Shown in pieces: positions 13,001-23,658 of a stretch of 64,000 nucleotides of DNA. Location of the stretch: positions 5,288,856 to 5,352,855 of the forward strand of contig NC_020174.2 of the NCBI RefSeq assembly GCF_000224145.3, written 5' to 3'. The translations under genes were made by a program, and so were the position numbers. Within the stretch, counting starts at the first letter, position 1. Each line of letters opens with the position of its first letter. The notes beneath the pieces were generated by a model. The model saw only the letters and a list, made by a program, of their open reading frames with translations. It made no database searches and was not told where the DNA came from. The DNA comes from Ciona intestinalis (Eukaryota > Chordata > Ascidiacea > Phlebobranchia > Cionidae).

Positions 13001-16000
13001 GAAACCTCCAACCAGCACCACCTCTCTAAGGAAGCCACAGCCTCGTAAAAGTATCGCTGGTGAGTAAACACTTCTTCCCTAAGGCCGCGACAAACATACG
13101 AACCAGTACAACGGCTCTCAAGTGCGGTTGTTGTGCCGCTACAAGGCAAATATAACAACTCGTAACTATATACAACTCATAAATAGTAGGGTAGGAAGAC
13201 GGGACACTTTTAGCACATATTATCCCGATATCCTGATCGTGTTTTAAACAATTAATAACGGTCTGTCTCTATGGGAGTCATCAGGATACGGTTACATTTG
13301 TTTTCGACTCGATTTTAGGCTAATTTTGTACCAAAAATTCCCAGTATTAGTGGGACAGCATGCTTCTACACAATAAACATATGAAATAAAAATTTTCTCT
13401 CAGTTGTTTTATTACACTTTTATATTTCACAGTACCACGCAAGTCTCTACTGCCACCTGGTCAAACGAAATCCCGTCTCTCAACAGCACCAGCACCTCAC
13501 CATACCCGGGTAAACAAACCATCACCCCCGAAACCATCTGACCCCCCAACCGACAACCCACGTACCCCAAGCAAACGAAAGGCGGAAAGCCCAAAACATG
13601 CAGGTTAGTTTCCAATTATTCTAACGTATAGTAAGTTTATGCTAACGTATATTGGGGTGGGGTAAGACGGGACACCTTTTCATTATATTTTCTCATTCCA
13701 CTTGTTAGACAAAGAACATTATAATTATAAAAAAATATTATAAAACTTTATTCTCACGACTCCCATAGACCGCTGTTAATTGTTCAAAACACGATCAGGA
13801 TATTCGAATACTATGTGCTAAAGATGTCCCATCTTACCCCACAGTACTATGTATGTTAAAAAAAAATATTGTGAAAAGTATAAAACTTAAAGATGCGTTG
13901 ATTTTTGCTTCGCCTTCGCTAATGAAAGAGCTATATACCAACTACACGTATCTAATGATTACTAATGTATATTAAGCATTTTCAGTCAAATACATGCAAG
14001 CTTATCCCGATTTCATTCCATTAGCGTATCGCAAATCCAGGGCTGATCGTCGCAGCGATCGCATTATAAACTCACGCTCCCTTTTTCACGTGTGTTACGT
14101 CATTATATTCGAATCGACTCTTTCGCCGATATTTCGATTTTATGTCCGTTGTTTAGTGAACTTGGTGCGTCGTCCTTTAGTTGAATATAGTGTGAACAAC
14201 GCAATTGATAGGAAGGAGAGTTATAAGTTGGTATTTTATATGCATTGAATGCCTATGCGTTAGTGCTAAGAGTGTTTTAGCAGCGAAATGCAAGCATTCG
14301 CATTAATTCCGTAGCCTTAAAGGAGGTGTTTCTTTGAGCCGGTTCAATTTCAAGCCATGTGAGGTTAACGGTTACACAAGCGATCAATACACGACCACGG
14401 ATTTGCATCTTGCAAATTCCCCGTTCCATCGACTTGGCGATGTGTGACTCTATCGATTTATCCAGGAATTTGTGCAGAAATAGACCTCGTCAGAATCGTG
14501 TCAATGTTCGAGTGGAATGTACTGTGTAGTTGCTGATCAGTTACGTCTATAAGAAATAGATTTACATGAAAACAGATTTGGTGTTGAGATAGAGAATTGT
14601 GTTTAGGCAGCTTTTCGAAGATTTGCTCTAGGAAGTTTGATGCTTGGTAGTTCCGGGTTAGTTGTAGTTTCCTATTGGAATTAACATTGACCGCACCAGG
14701 GCAACGTTAGCTGTTCACAATACTCCTACCCTCTACCCACTACAGTTTCTGTATAAATAAATGATGACCGAGATGTCTAAGATCCACCCAACTGGTTCCG
14801 TCAGCGCGACACCAAGTGACGAAAGCCTGTGTGCTCTCGTGCGCCGCTTTATTGGGCGGCGAAATACGAACAACGAAAATACAGGTCAGAAGTAAGAAAT
14901 TATGGTTTTCCATTGTATACGGGCATCGCAATCTACGTGTATTCACATGGGTGTATAATGCGAACCTACTTTATTGTATATTTGTGTATGACATACCGAA
15001 ATATTGTTTATTCTGTATTTTAAATTTTAATGCCTTTATCACGAGTGTGGTAGAATGCGCTTTGCCTAAATGTCCCAAGGGATCTACACCGTGTAGTGAG
15101 AAGACGACTGGTGGCTTATTTAGCCATCGATCATACGCGGTAGTATTAAGCTTGCATCAGGTATACTTTAGATCAGTGGCTTATTGGAATTGCAGAAGCA
15201 ACAGTTGTCATGCTAGCAAGCATACGTATGTAGAAGAACTTATATCGATTTGGCAGTTTGGACATGAGGGCATCAGTGTGTTTTAACCGGAGTTTTTGTA
15301 TTAAGTTAGTGAAAGGCAGAGATTTATATCTCTTACAGTAAATTAGTTGTTGTTATTTTAAATAAAAGACAGTTTTTAAAACAAAGATACAAAGCAAAAG
15401 TCAGGATGGACAGAAAGAGAATTAAAAAAAAGTCAAACCAAAGGCCGGATTGGATGATGTGTTATAACAGTGTATCGGGTGCGTAATTATCAATCGAGTT
15501 TGAAACTTTTAATATCCACTTTATTATTTGATATGTGCAATTTTTGGACAATTAAAATCATCTGAATGTATTTGGCGGTTGTATTAAACTTGCAGCGGTG
15601 GTAAGTGTCGATGCTGAACTCTGAACCAGGTACCTACGGTGTTTGAATTTTCGGTCAGTAAAACTACATTAGCACTTTCATTTCTTAAAGTATTCGATCC
15701 CAGCCAATGCTGCGTATTTGTCATTGTATCTTCACGTACCAAATGTTTACTATTGCCTTACTATGGGCGATACTTCAATAATTGCCACGCTACAGTGCCA
15801 CAAATGGCCAAGGGCTTTATTCATCTTCGGAATTAATTTAGTCTTTAAAAGGTAGCTTAGAATAGATATAGTATTCCGTAAATTTTGCTCAAAGTTCTAG
15901 CAGTACAGTTTGTTGCTATCAGATTTATAACAAATTGGACTGAGGTTATTTTCCTAGCGCTCGACTCGCATTGTATTCCAGCTATATCCACAGTTTATCA

Positions 16001-19000
16001 AACGCAGCATGTTATTACAGGCCTTTGTATGAGGCTAGTCTCTTTGTTGGGAAGTCATTTAACTGGCGTTTAAAGGGAAACAGAATGGTTGCCATCAGGT
16101 CGAAAGCTTGCTTGTATTTCAATATAAAGTCAGTTGTACTTAAAGTTATACAGAAGGAAGTAACAAGATTCTGTTTCATTGAGGCGTAAAGTTTCCCCGT
16201 TTATTAAAGATCGGCTTATTAATTATTTAACGCTCGTTACCCGGCGTAGTTTTTGAACTAATGGTATAATAGAATAACGTAAGGTTTGGTCTTTGCTGTC
16301 CAAGTATATCAGAAAGAAGGGCGATTTTTTAGACTCTGTGGTTCTTGCCTTTATCATTATTTCCAATATCATTGTTGGGCTCCGTAACTACAATAAGTGG
16401 ACGTTAGGACAAACGACGGGCTAGTTTGGGGTAGCGTGCCTATTTTCTTAAGCCATTGCTGTTTAAACACAGACGGTCGGTTTATTAAGAACATCACGCA
16501 CGCGGATTTGTCGGCTGTTATACCATAAGCTTATAGATTACTTACCATGCACAGTCGTACTTACCAGTTAATTCAGCAATATGAGTCTTACTCTGGCGGT
16601 GAGTTTTGACAATATACGGCTATATTTAAGTTATTATGCCTAGTAAACTTAAAGTATAACAGTAGAATTGATTTAGAATACTTTAATGTTTAAACTGATT
16701 AATACCTTTGTCTTCCATAGGCCGAGCTGCCAAGTTTGAAGGACCAAGAAATGAAGCCACGTCAACAAGACCCGGTCATACCTCATCGTTACGTCATTCC
16801 GGGGTCGTGACGTCACGCATTGCCTCTCTTACCAACCGGCCTAGCAACAAGCGACCACAGGGTAAGCCGAGTAAACAGCAATAAAATCAAACCTTAATCC
16901 TCCCTTAATATTAATGAACATGTAATCTGGGGTTTAAGATGCTTCGTAGCGCGAATACAAATATACAACCGTATAGCTGCTTATGTTTCAGTTAGAAATA
17001 AACCGATCAATCGACGGTATTCTACTTTTTTTATTTTTACTTTAATCTTACCTATTTCTTAGGCAATAAATATGTGCGAAACTAAATATAGTAGGGTGGG
17101 GGGAGATGGGACACTTTCATTTTAATTTATTGTCACATTCGATAGTAAACACGATTAAAATATTTGGGTATTATGTGCTAAAGATATCCCGTTTTTCCCA
17201 ATCCTACTTTAAGAAAAACCAGACAATATGCGAAATATCCACCAACGAAACACATTTGTGAAAATATCTTGATAAACTCTTCATCCCACAGCAGCATCAA
17301 CCTCATCCACGCGAGCCAGCATATCATCCGCGCACTCAACTCCACAACCCTCAATACCCAACTCCAACGTTGCAAAGACTCGATCCTCGACCACCAAACC
17401 TGTCACGAAAACAACAAAACGAGGTGAATACAAAACTGTCTTGGGTTAATGAGCCAAGTATGTTTTAAATGATAATTTCTCAACAAGAAACTTACCCATA
17501 TAGAATGAAGTGCATCAGTAGGTAAATTGTTTATGATTATTTGACACCTTTACCCCGAGACTTTAATCACAACTTGCCAGTAGTTGTTTTTAAGATATGA
17601 TTATAAATATTTAGCTTTTTATTGCATATATTTGACAAAATTATATCATTAGTAGGTATACTGTAACTTTACGCGTCTGCTCGTTAAAATTTAATTCCTA
17701 TACTCTAAGTATAATGCTAAACTACGATACGAAGAATTTGTTTAGATTGCTTAAGAAGGCTACAAGCTCGAGGCTTAAATGTTGATTCACTTGTGTGTTT
17801 GTTAACCTGAAACAGTTTTTCACTCGTTTAACTTGCAGTCCCCAAGAAGAAACCCGTCAGCAATACGTCACAATGCGCGGTTGCCATGGCCACGTTACTG
17901 GATTACGTCATCAACAAGGTATTTGCCAAATTACCGGTTTATAAATAACTATATACCCCTGCGTTACTAACAAATCGTTTCCGTTCATGTTTCGCATATG
18001 CCACGTTATTATAGTCTTATTTTTTATATCACTAATTACGTATTGAGCATCTATATATCACATACGGTCAGCACCCCAAGGATTTTACATTGTTTAGAAT
18101 TAAAGCTGCAAAAATACGTGTTCATATTTTTATACTGCGCTTGGTCTGTTGTGGTGAGAATGAAATACCAAAAATCCGCGGGTGTTTGAACCAACAAACA
18201 CCTAAGTAGAGTTGGAATAGCTTGCCAAACATCGCGACATCATCCATCGCTATCCTTTCATCGCCGTTCTTATATCAAACATTAACGAAGTGCAGCTCGT
18301 TAAGTCAAAACTTCGACGCCCATCCAGTCACGTTAAGCCTTGACAGTCATTAGCTGAGACTGTATTTCCGAAGTCAGGCCGAATTGGAGCCACTGCTGTT
18401 CAGATGCTCTAAACCAGTTGTGTATAAGTTCAAATATATTCCAATTCAGTAATCGTGGTGCTAAGAGATCGGTGTCAGTTTGTGAGTGTTTCTTATCAAT
18501 TCCAGGCGTAGTTTAAAGGCGTGCAATCACCGCAGAGAGCTGTTGGTGTTTCAAATTATCAAACTAGAGACAGCTCATTATCAGTTGAAGCTCGCCCCCT
18601 GCTAAACAATGTAACATGTATCAATGTAAGCTACTAGTAAGTAGAAGTCCGCAGCGAAAAGCAAGTTTCTGTTTATTTAAGCAATGGTCTGTAAGCTAGC
18701 ATAAGATCAAAGCAAGGCCAGCTATTCCTACCCACTTTAAAGTTACGTTCTGTGGTCTGTTGTTATGATTAGAANNNNNNNNNNNNNNNNNNNNNNNNNN
18801 NNNNNNNNNNNNNNNNNNNNNNNNGAAGGTCACAGTTTCACTCAAGCAGGTACAGGTGTATTTCGTGTTAAGCTGTATAGGATGGGCGGTAGTTGTTCAA
18901 AATGCAGACGTCGTATCTGGTGTTGTGGAAGACGAAAAGGATCCAAACGCAGCATCGCTACGGTATGACAGTAACTATTCGCCCAAGTTAGATTTACTAT

Positions 19001-22000
19001 GTTGTTTTTGTCTATTTTTGTTTTGACAGCAGAGTTACGGGTTATGATTTAACGGCGTTTAGTTGTAACACGTCATTTTGTTGTAAGCGTCGCAGTGAAT
19101 GTTAAGTAGAGCATACGGAAGAATAAATACCACGAAATTTTCAGACGTTGCTACAACGCTCCATTTATTTAGTCTAGCACATCATACTAGTACGTTGGTG
19201 TTAACTGCTGTTAGACCATTGTCATTTTCCATGTAACTCAACCGTCCTAAAAATTAACTACAACTATTTCTTGTTTCAACGAACATATAGTATAGTTAGG
19301 TTAATAAAACTTCACGCTTTACACGTGCTGTTTTTCCATGTTTGGCAGTCTATTATGACGTAATAAGTGACGTGGCATAGCGCGACGCCGACTTTGTCAA
19401 CATTAGAATTCTTTGACGCGATGTCAGCTCTTTGGACGTGTCTAATCCTGCTTCATAGTGCCTTATACAATCACTTGAATGGTGAAGCTCGCTTATTGTA
19501 CTGTGTCCTTCCATAGCCAGCTCACAATTGCGGCGTACTGCTGTAATTATGACGCCTTTCTCGTCGTCGCTGGGTCAATACATTGTATTTGCGGGTTCTA
19601 TTAGCCGATGTATGGCATACACCGTCGACAAGTTGTTTTGCAAGTTGTAGCGGCGACTTCTAGTTCTCCAGGAATGTCAAGTTATTTTACTGCAAGCGAT
19701 ATAAGAGCAATGTCTTGGGAAAAAAGTGTGATAGAAATGACAGCTTTGTGTTTTGTTGCGGCCGCAGCAGTGCGTTTGGCAGAATGTCTGTTCAGTTTGG
19801 TGCGTAGTTGACGTTTGTATTATTGTTCGAACCAACTTTATATCTATAAACCACATCAGTATAGTAACTCCGTATTTTTTTATTTGTAATTCTTTGCAGT
19901 ACAAACTTATATTTTAGGTCATACCGTTTACCTATTCACACTAGACTACAGACGAGCTAATGTGAACATTATCGTTTATTACTGTACGTCTGTACGCATA
20001 CATACAATGTAAAACAAACCATTTCTTCCGCAGCTTGACGGATTATCAGCTCCACAACTCGCATCTGACAAACAGCAACTCAGTCGACTCGTTAGTGAGC
20101 AATCTCAAACCAATAGTAAGCTATCCCGTGTTCATAATTATTCTTTGGTTCCAACGTTTTTTAATTGACGCCTCTTAATTCTTTTATCCACCCATAGCGT
20201 GTTTTAACGACGTCGTTTTGCTCGTAATTCCCTTCTCTTTGTTGTTTTAATAGTTTGAACTTCGTTTTCGCTGGAACTAAACTATGTTATTTATGTGGAA
20301 TCAAAGTTTCATTAGTCGTTCTTCTATATTCCTAATTTTGTTCAGTCTCGTATTAGAGTTGTATGTTTAAACATATTATATCTTACTTAGCCGACCTAGC
20401 TACTCGTGTCAGCGAACTCGAGGCCTCGCTCACGCAATCACGTGAGGCACATCATCGTGATGTCACAGAAGCAACGGAACGTCATCTAAGTGACGTCACG
20501 GCGTTGGAGCAGAAACATGAAACTGAGTTAACGAAAGTGAAAAACCAAGTTAACGATCTGACGCAGAAGGTTGAGCAAGAGGTAACTACGAATACAACTT
20601 GTTGCTGCTATGTAATTAAAAAAAAGATATAAAATATATTCAATAGTACCACCTAAAAAGTTACGTATATGGTAAATCTTAAGCGGGCTTGAAGTGTATA
20701 AAACAAAACACCCGTGTTACATCTACTATCATTGCTCCGCCATGCGGGGATAAATAATTAAGTTACATTCGATAATAACTGCCCCCATTTTTTCATTCAG
20801 AAAGACGAACACGAACAAGTAGTCACCGCTATGCGTGACGTCCATTCCAAAGCTATATCAGGTTAGTTGTTTGCCTCTGCCTTACACTCATTTGTTTTGT
20901 TTATTCAGTATATTGTTTTATCTTTTGTGTTTCCCCAGCGTTGGAGAATTCTCATTCCGCTGCCTTAGAGGAGCTTCGCCTCGAGTGGGCGCAAGAGCGC
21001 AATGACATTGAACAAGAGACTGCTGATCTGAGAGAGAGAATGGACGAGAAGGTGCAGGAAAAAGTTCAGGTCCGTGTTTAACACGTCTGGCAAATATGTA
21101 CACAGTGCATACTGAATTGTTGTGGTAACGAATGAGTCTTCCAATGTTATTAATAGTAGGTTGGGTGAGATGGACCATGGTTTTATTGGTATGTTCCAGT
21201 CGTAGTACTCGTAGCAGATTTATGTAACCGTGTTTTTACGAATTAAAAGAGCATTGTTAAAACAACATTAAGATATGCGAAATATTAATGGTGTCCGTCT
21301 TACCTATCATGCTATATTTTTATCAGCCACACATAAAAAAAAAACTAAATTAAATCACCCACAAAGTAACATACACGGTAACTCGTAAGCTGGCACAAGG
21401 TGTATAAACACCAGCGTTTTAACGACTGTCGTTTTCCAGCCACGCGAGGATAAAGTAAGATTCATTCATTCATATACTTTGTTGGTGTTGTTAAAACTTT
21501 CCCGTTAATAGGAATTGGTTCAACCATACATCACCGCACACGAAGATAACAAAAGTTTACGAGCAGTCTTGGAAATGAAGAATGCAGAACAACATAAACT
21601 ACAAATAGAGGTATTTATATTCAGAAGGTTTTAATGATAAATCTAAATACTCCTCGAGAAAAACAAAGGCGACTTCTTATATTAGTTACCACAAAGTTAC
21701 ATACCTGTGAGCGAGCACGAGCTGTATGTAACTGAACTGTAGTTGCTCACGCGCCACGTGAAGACAAAAGGGATTTATTTATTTATTAAGTACCCATATT
21801 TGTTCACGGTGGACTTCTGCCAAGCCACACCAACTGTTCGCTTACTGTTTATGTGAAGTTTGTTTATTAAAGTTAATTAAACATTCTAGATGTCGCAACA
21901 ATCCGACCAGCATACTGAACTACGTGCATTAAGAGATCAAGTGATTGCCCTTCAGCAAAAGAACGAAGATTTACAAACTCAAGTTCATGATAAGAATGCT

Positions 22001-22682
22001 GAACAAAGGTATTTTAACTCTGCAGCAGAGTGCCTGTTTTGTGATCTTGTTGGGTTTCGTCAGTCATACAGGAAGACATCATCAGGATTTTTGTTGAATG
22101 TCTTTCAATAACACTCCCCAATTATTGCAGCATCGAGCCTCGACCGGTATTCACTGAGTTAGAGACATTGCTAATATGTTATGCCGCCAAAAGGGAGTAC
22201 ACATGACAGCAACAACCTATACATACATGAATATTTCTTGTTATTTTCATCGTTCATGGTGTAGATTCCATTAAAAACTAATGAATTATTCCTTTACTTA
22301 TCTTGTCGCATCGTCAACACACAAGAAAAAATGTAACCCTTTCCTAAATTACCAAAACTTATTCTCCTCCAGATTAATGAAGAAAGAGCTCGATCAGCTC
22401 CGACAAACAATGGATGAGCAACATCACTCCATGAAGAACCAACAGCAGAGGATCGAGGAGCTCAATTACCGCTTAACCTCTCCCAATACCTCGCCCGCAT
22501 CTCCATTTAACCCAGTTTTTACCCAATCGCCAACCGCCAACCAAACCCCCGACCTCGGCAACCCTTTTGGCAGCAGTCGTCGAAAAACGAGTGACCGCAC
22601 TCACTCTTCTCTTACAGCTGTCCAGAACGACCACCGTTCCCCTATTATAACCACTACCCCACAGAAGGAAGTACGAACGTAG
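7077..22682 (+). CDS. MTUS1/MTUS2-like microtubule-associated scaffold protein
   Basis: Twenty-four exons: 7077-7158, 7212-7261, 7338-7386, 7679-7850, 8020-8086, 8496-8587, 8948-9100, 9589-9673, 9847-9954, 10463-11221, 11731-11813, 12621-12719, 12939-13059, 13433-13603, 16721-16861, 17292-17423, 17839-17918, 20034-20115, 20391-20581, 20801-20861, 20939-21069, 21512-21610, 21890-22008, 22373-22682. Phases agree at every junction; the only break is an apparent 2-nt excess inside exon 4. Corrected length is about 1,144 aa. The N-terminal half is disordered, with N-x-T-F motifs. The middle is basic and Ser/Pro-rich with an SGIP end-binding motif (12645-12656). The C-terminal ~330 residues are coiled coil. 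The segment SLRAVLEMKN (21554-21583) and the Ser/Pro tail SPNTSPASPF resemble the end of vertebrate MTUS1 (ATIP), and N-Q-T-F also occurs in human MTUS1. That family binds microtubules and plus ends. MTUS1 versus MTUS2 cannot be separated. No AATAAA is obvious downstream. Confidence 0.8.
10463..11221 (+). repeat. N-x-T-F repeat exon (about 16 degenerate units)
   Basis: This 759-nt exon of the MTUS-like gene is the longest in the window. It encodes roughly sixteen copies of a short motif of the form N-x-T-[FY]-[ND], spaced 8-20 residues apart. The most regular array is at about 10726-10960, where units such as INTTFNKEQ repeat with strong DNA similarity (AACACAACATTCAACAA), pointing to recent internal duplication. 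Single copies also occur in exon 1 (NNTF) and exon 4. The acceptor at 10461-10462 is preferred over one at 10269-10270 because the reading in between is not protein-like; both give the same phase. Confidence 0.8.
13184..13345. mobile_element. MITE-like element, copy 2 (MTUS-like intron), right end degraded
   Basis: Starts with ATAGTAGGGTAGGAAGACGG and shares the blocks TCCTGATCGTGTTTTAAACA and CAGGATACGGTT with other copies, here in the opposite internal orientation. The right terminal repeat is not recognisable. Confidence 0.6.
13648..13851. mobile_element. MITE-like element, copy 3 (MTUS-like intron)
   Basis: Well-preserved copy with both ends: GGGGTGGGGTAAGACGGGAC at the left and ATGTCCCATCTTACCCCAC at the right. 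The two ends are inverted repeats of one another, and it lies only about 300 bp from copy 2. Confidence 0.8.
14761..14884 (+). CDS. Candidate alternative first exon of the MTUS-like gene (medium isoform)
   Basis: ATG at 14761 opens 41 codons beginning MMTEMSKIHPTGSV and ending NNENT. A donor (ACAG|GTCAGA) follows in phase 1. The next exon of the main gene, 16721-16861, also needs phase 1, so the fusion reads on as NTGRAAKF in frame. The peptide is polar and free of stops, and the exon sits inside the 3.1-kb intron between exons 14 and 15. Vertebrate MTUS1 makes several isoforms from alternative starts that share the coiled-coil end. This exon would give a protein lacking the N-x-T-F repeats and the SxIP motif. 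It is supported by phase and position only. Confidence 0.5.
17089..17213. mobile_element. MITE-like element, copy 4, internally deleted (MTUS-like intron)
   Basis: Both ends are present (AGTAGGGTGGGGGGAGATGG and TTTTTCCCAATCCTACTT), but the interior is reduced to about 125 bp in total. Confidence 0.7.
18775..18824. other. Assembly gap, 50 N
   Basis: Fifty unresolved bases in an intron of the MTUS-like gene, about 58 bp upstream of the alternative ATG at 18882. No stop codon separates the gap from that ATG in frame, so the true start of the short isoform could in principle lie further upstream. Confidence 0.95.
18882..18962 (+). CDS. Candidate alternative first exon of the MTUS-like gene, myristoylation-type N-terminus (short isoform)
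   Basis: ATG at 18882 starts 27 codons beginning MGGSCSKCRRRIWCCGRRKG, then a donor (ACG|GTATGA) in phase 0. The next exon (20034) needs phase 0, so this splices in frame into the coiled-coil exons and gives a protein of about 357 aa. Gly2 with Ser6 and Lys7 fits the N-myristoylation consensus. Cys5, 8, 14 and 15 within a basic stretch suit palmitoylation and membrane binding. The exon lies in the 2.1-kb intron between exons 17 and 18, immediately 5' of the coiled-coil block. A 50-N gap at 18775-18824 interrupts its likely 5' UTR or promoter. Confidence 0.65.
20648..20771 (+). mobile_element. SINE-like element, copy b (MTUS-like intron)
   Basis: Core AAAGTTACGTATATGGTAAA, then AAGTGTATAAAACAAAACAC and CATGCGGGGATAAATAA with AGTTACATTC at the 3' end. 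Confidence 0.6.
21150..21320. mobile_element. MITE-like element, copy 5, diverged (MTUS-like intron)
   Basis: Begins ATAGTAGGTTGGGTGAGATGG and ends TCCGTCTTACCTATCATGCT, with family features between but more substitutions than the best copies. Confidence 0.55.
21356..21475 (+). mobile_element. SINE-like element, copy c (MTUS-like intron)
   Basis: One of the clearest copies: GGTAACTCGTAAGCTGGCAC, AAGGTGTATAAACACC, ACGACTGTCGTTTTCCAGCC, CACGCGAGGATAAAG and a TTCATTCATTCA tail. Confidence 0.7.
21688..21788 (+). mobile_element. SINE-like element, copy d, diverged (MTUS-like intron)
   Basis: ACCACAAAGTTACATACCTG, GAGCGAGCACGAGCTGTATG and CACGTGAAGACAAAAGG with a TTTATTTATT tail; more diverged than copy c and only about 200 bp from it. 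Confidence 0.5.
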
Positions 22683-23484
22683 TGTTACATCTTCAAAATG
22701 TTTCTGAATTCCTTGATTACCCAGAACCAATCGTGTGTATAATGCTACACTGCAAGTGTCTGATAAATTGGCAGTATTTCACTATAGTATGCCATGTACA
22801 CCACTAAATGTTCGCCAAGCGCCGCTGTTTCTTCTTACGGCAAAAATCTATGCTTTACTTGCTGTAAATATTCATTAATTTATTAATTATTTCTTGTATT
22901 TAGTTTCAAATTCTATATGCTTAGGTTGATAGTACCAAAATACGGTGCATGCGTCTGACGAGCACATTCTGCTTCTACCTAATTTTTCTACTTTCCCTCG
23001 CCGCATGGTGGCAACAGAGCGCAAGACAGTCTGCAATTTGCGCACTGCACGTTATGGTCTCCATTCTATTTTGGTCAACTCATACGCCGCACAACTACTC
23101 GTCAAAGCTAACCCCACAGCTTTAATTATTTACACTGCTTCGTATCTTAAACAATGAATGACATTTTCGCCTCCAAAATCCTTAACTGATCAATTTCTCA
23201 ATGTTTCCGCTTTTCTCAGCACTGAGCTCACGCGAACGGTTCCGCCACGTTACAATACACACAGATATCTATATTGACGTCTCCGGCAGTCACGCAGGTC
23301 GAATTCGACACCGGTTTTGCGAGGACAACTATCATATTCAAATGAATTATTCATGTACAGTATTACTACCATGAATTATAGAGTTGGACGCAGATACGAC
23401 TGCAGATTGGCCTTTTAGAGCAGAGCATTGCTATTAAGCTTCAGATTTCCTCAAATTTAAAAACGCAAAAATCCTATTTTAAAT

Positions 23485-23658
23485 CGGTACCAAGAGACAC
23501 CTATTAACACACAATATCTTGATCGCGTTTTAAACAATTTACAACCGTCTACGGGAGTCTTGAGGATACGGTTTTATGATTCTTTGAATGATCGTTGTTT
23601 ACTACCAAGGGGGATGAGAAAATCGACGAAAACGTGTCCCATCACAACCCTACTTTAT
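23485..23658. mobile_element. MITE-like element, copy 6 (intergenic)
   Basis: Carries the internal blocks TTGATCGCGTTTTAAACAAT and GAGGATACGGTTTTATGATT and the right end GTCCCATCACAACCCTACTT. Confidence 0.6.

Larger units (their letters stand above)
20391..22500 (+). other. Coiled-coil region of the MTUS-like protein
   Basis: Exons from 20391 onward encode an almost uninterrupted heptad-rich helix: ATRVSELEASL, ERMDEKVQEKVQ, ELRALRDQVIALQQKNEDL, KKELDQLRQTMDEQ. Glu, Gln, Lys and Leu dominate and proline is nearly absent until the Ser/Pro-rich tail at the very end. In the vertebrate family this region mediates dimerisation and partner binding and is shared by all isoforms, which agrees with both alternative first exons joining upstream of it. 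Confidence 0.8.

Noticed and set aside
14816..15286. 156-codon open frame in a long intron of the MTUS-like gene
   Set aside because: It begins at a GTG, has an irregular Cys/Trp-rich composition and no family resemblance. Its first part overlaps the better-supported alternative exon in another frame.
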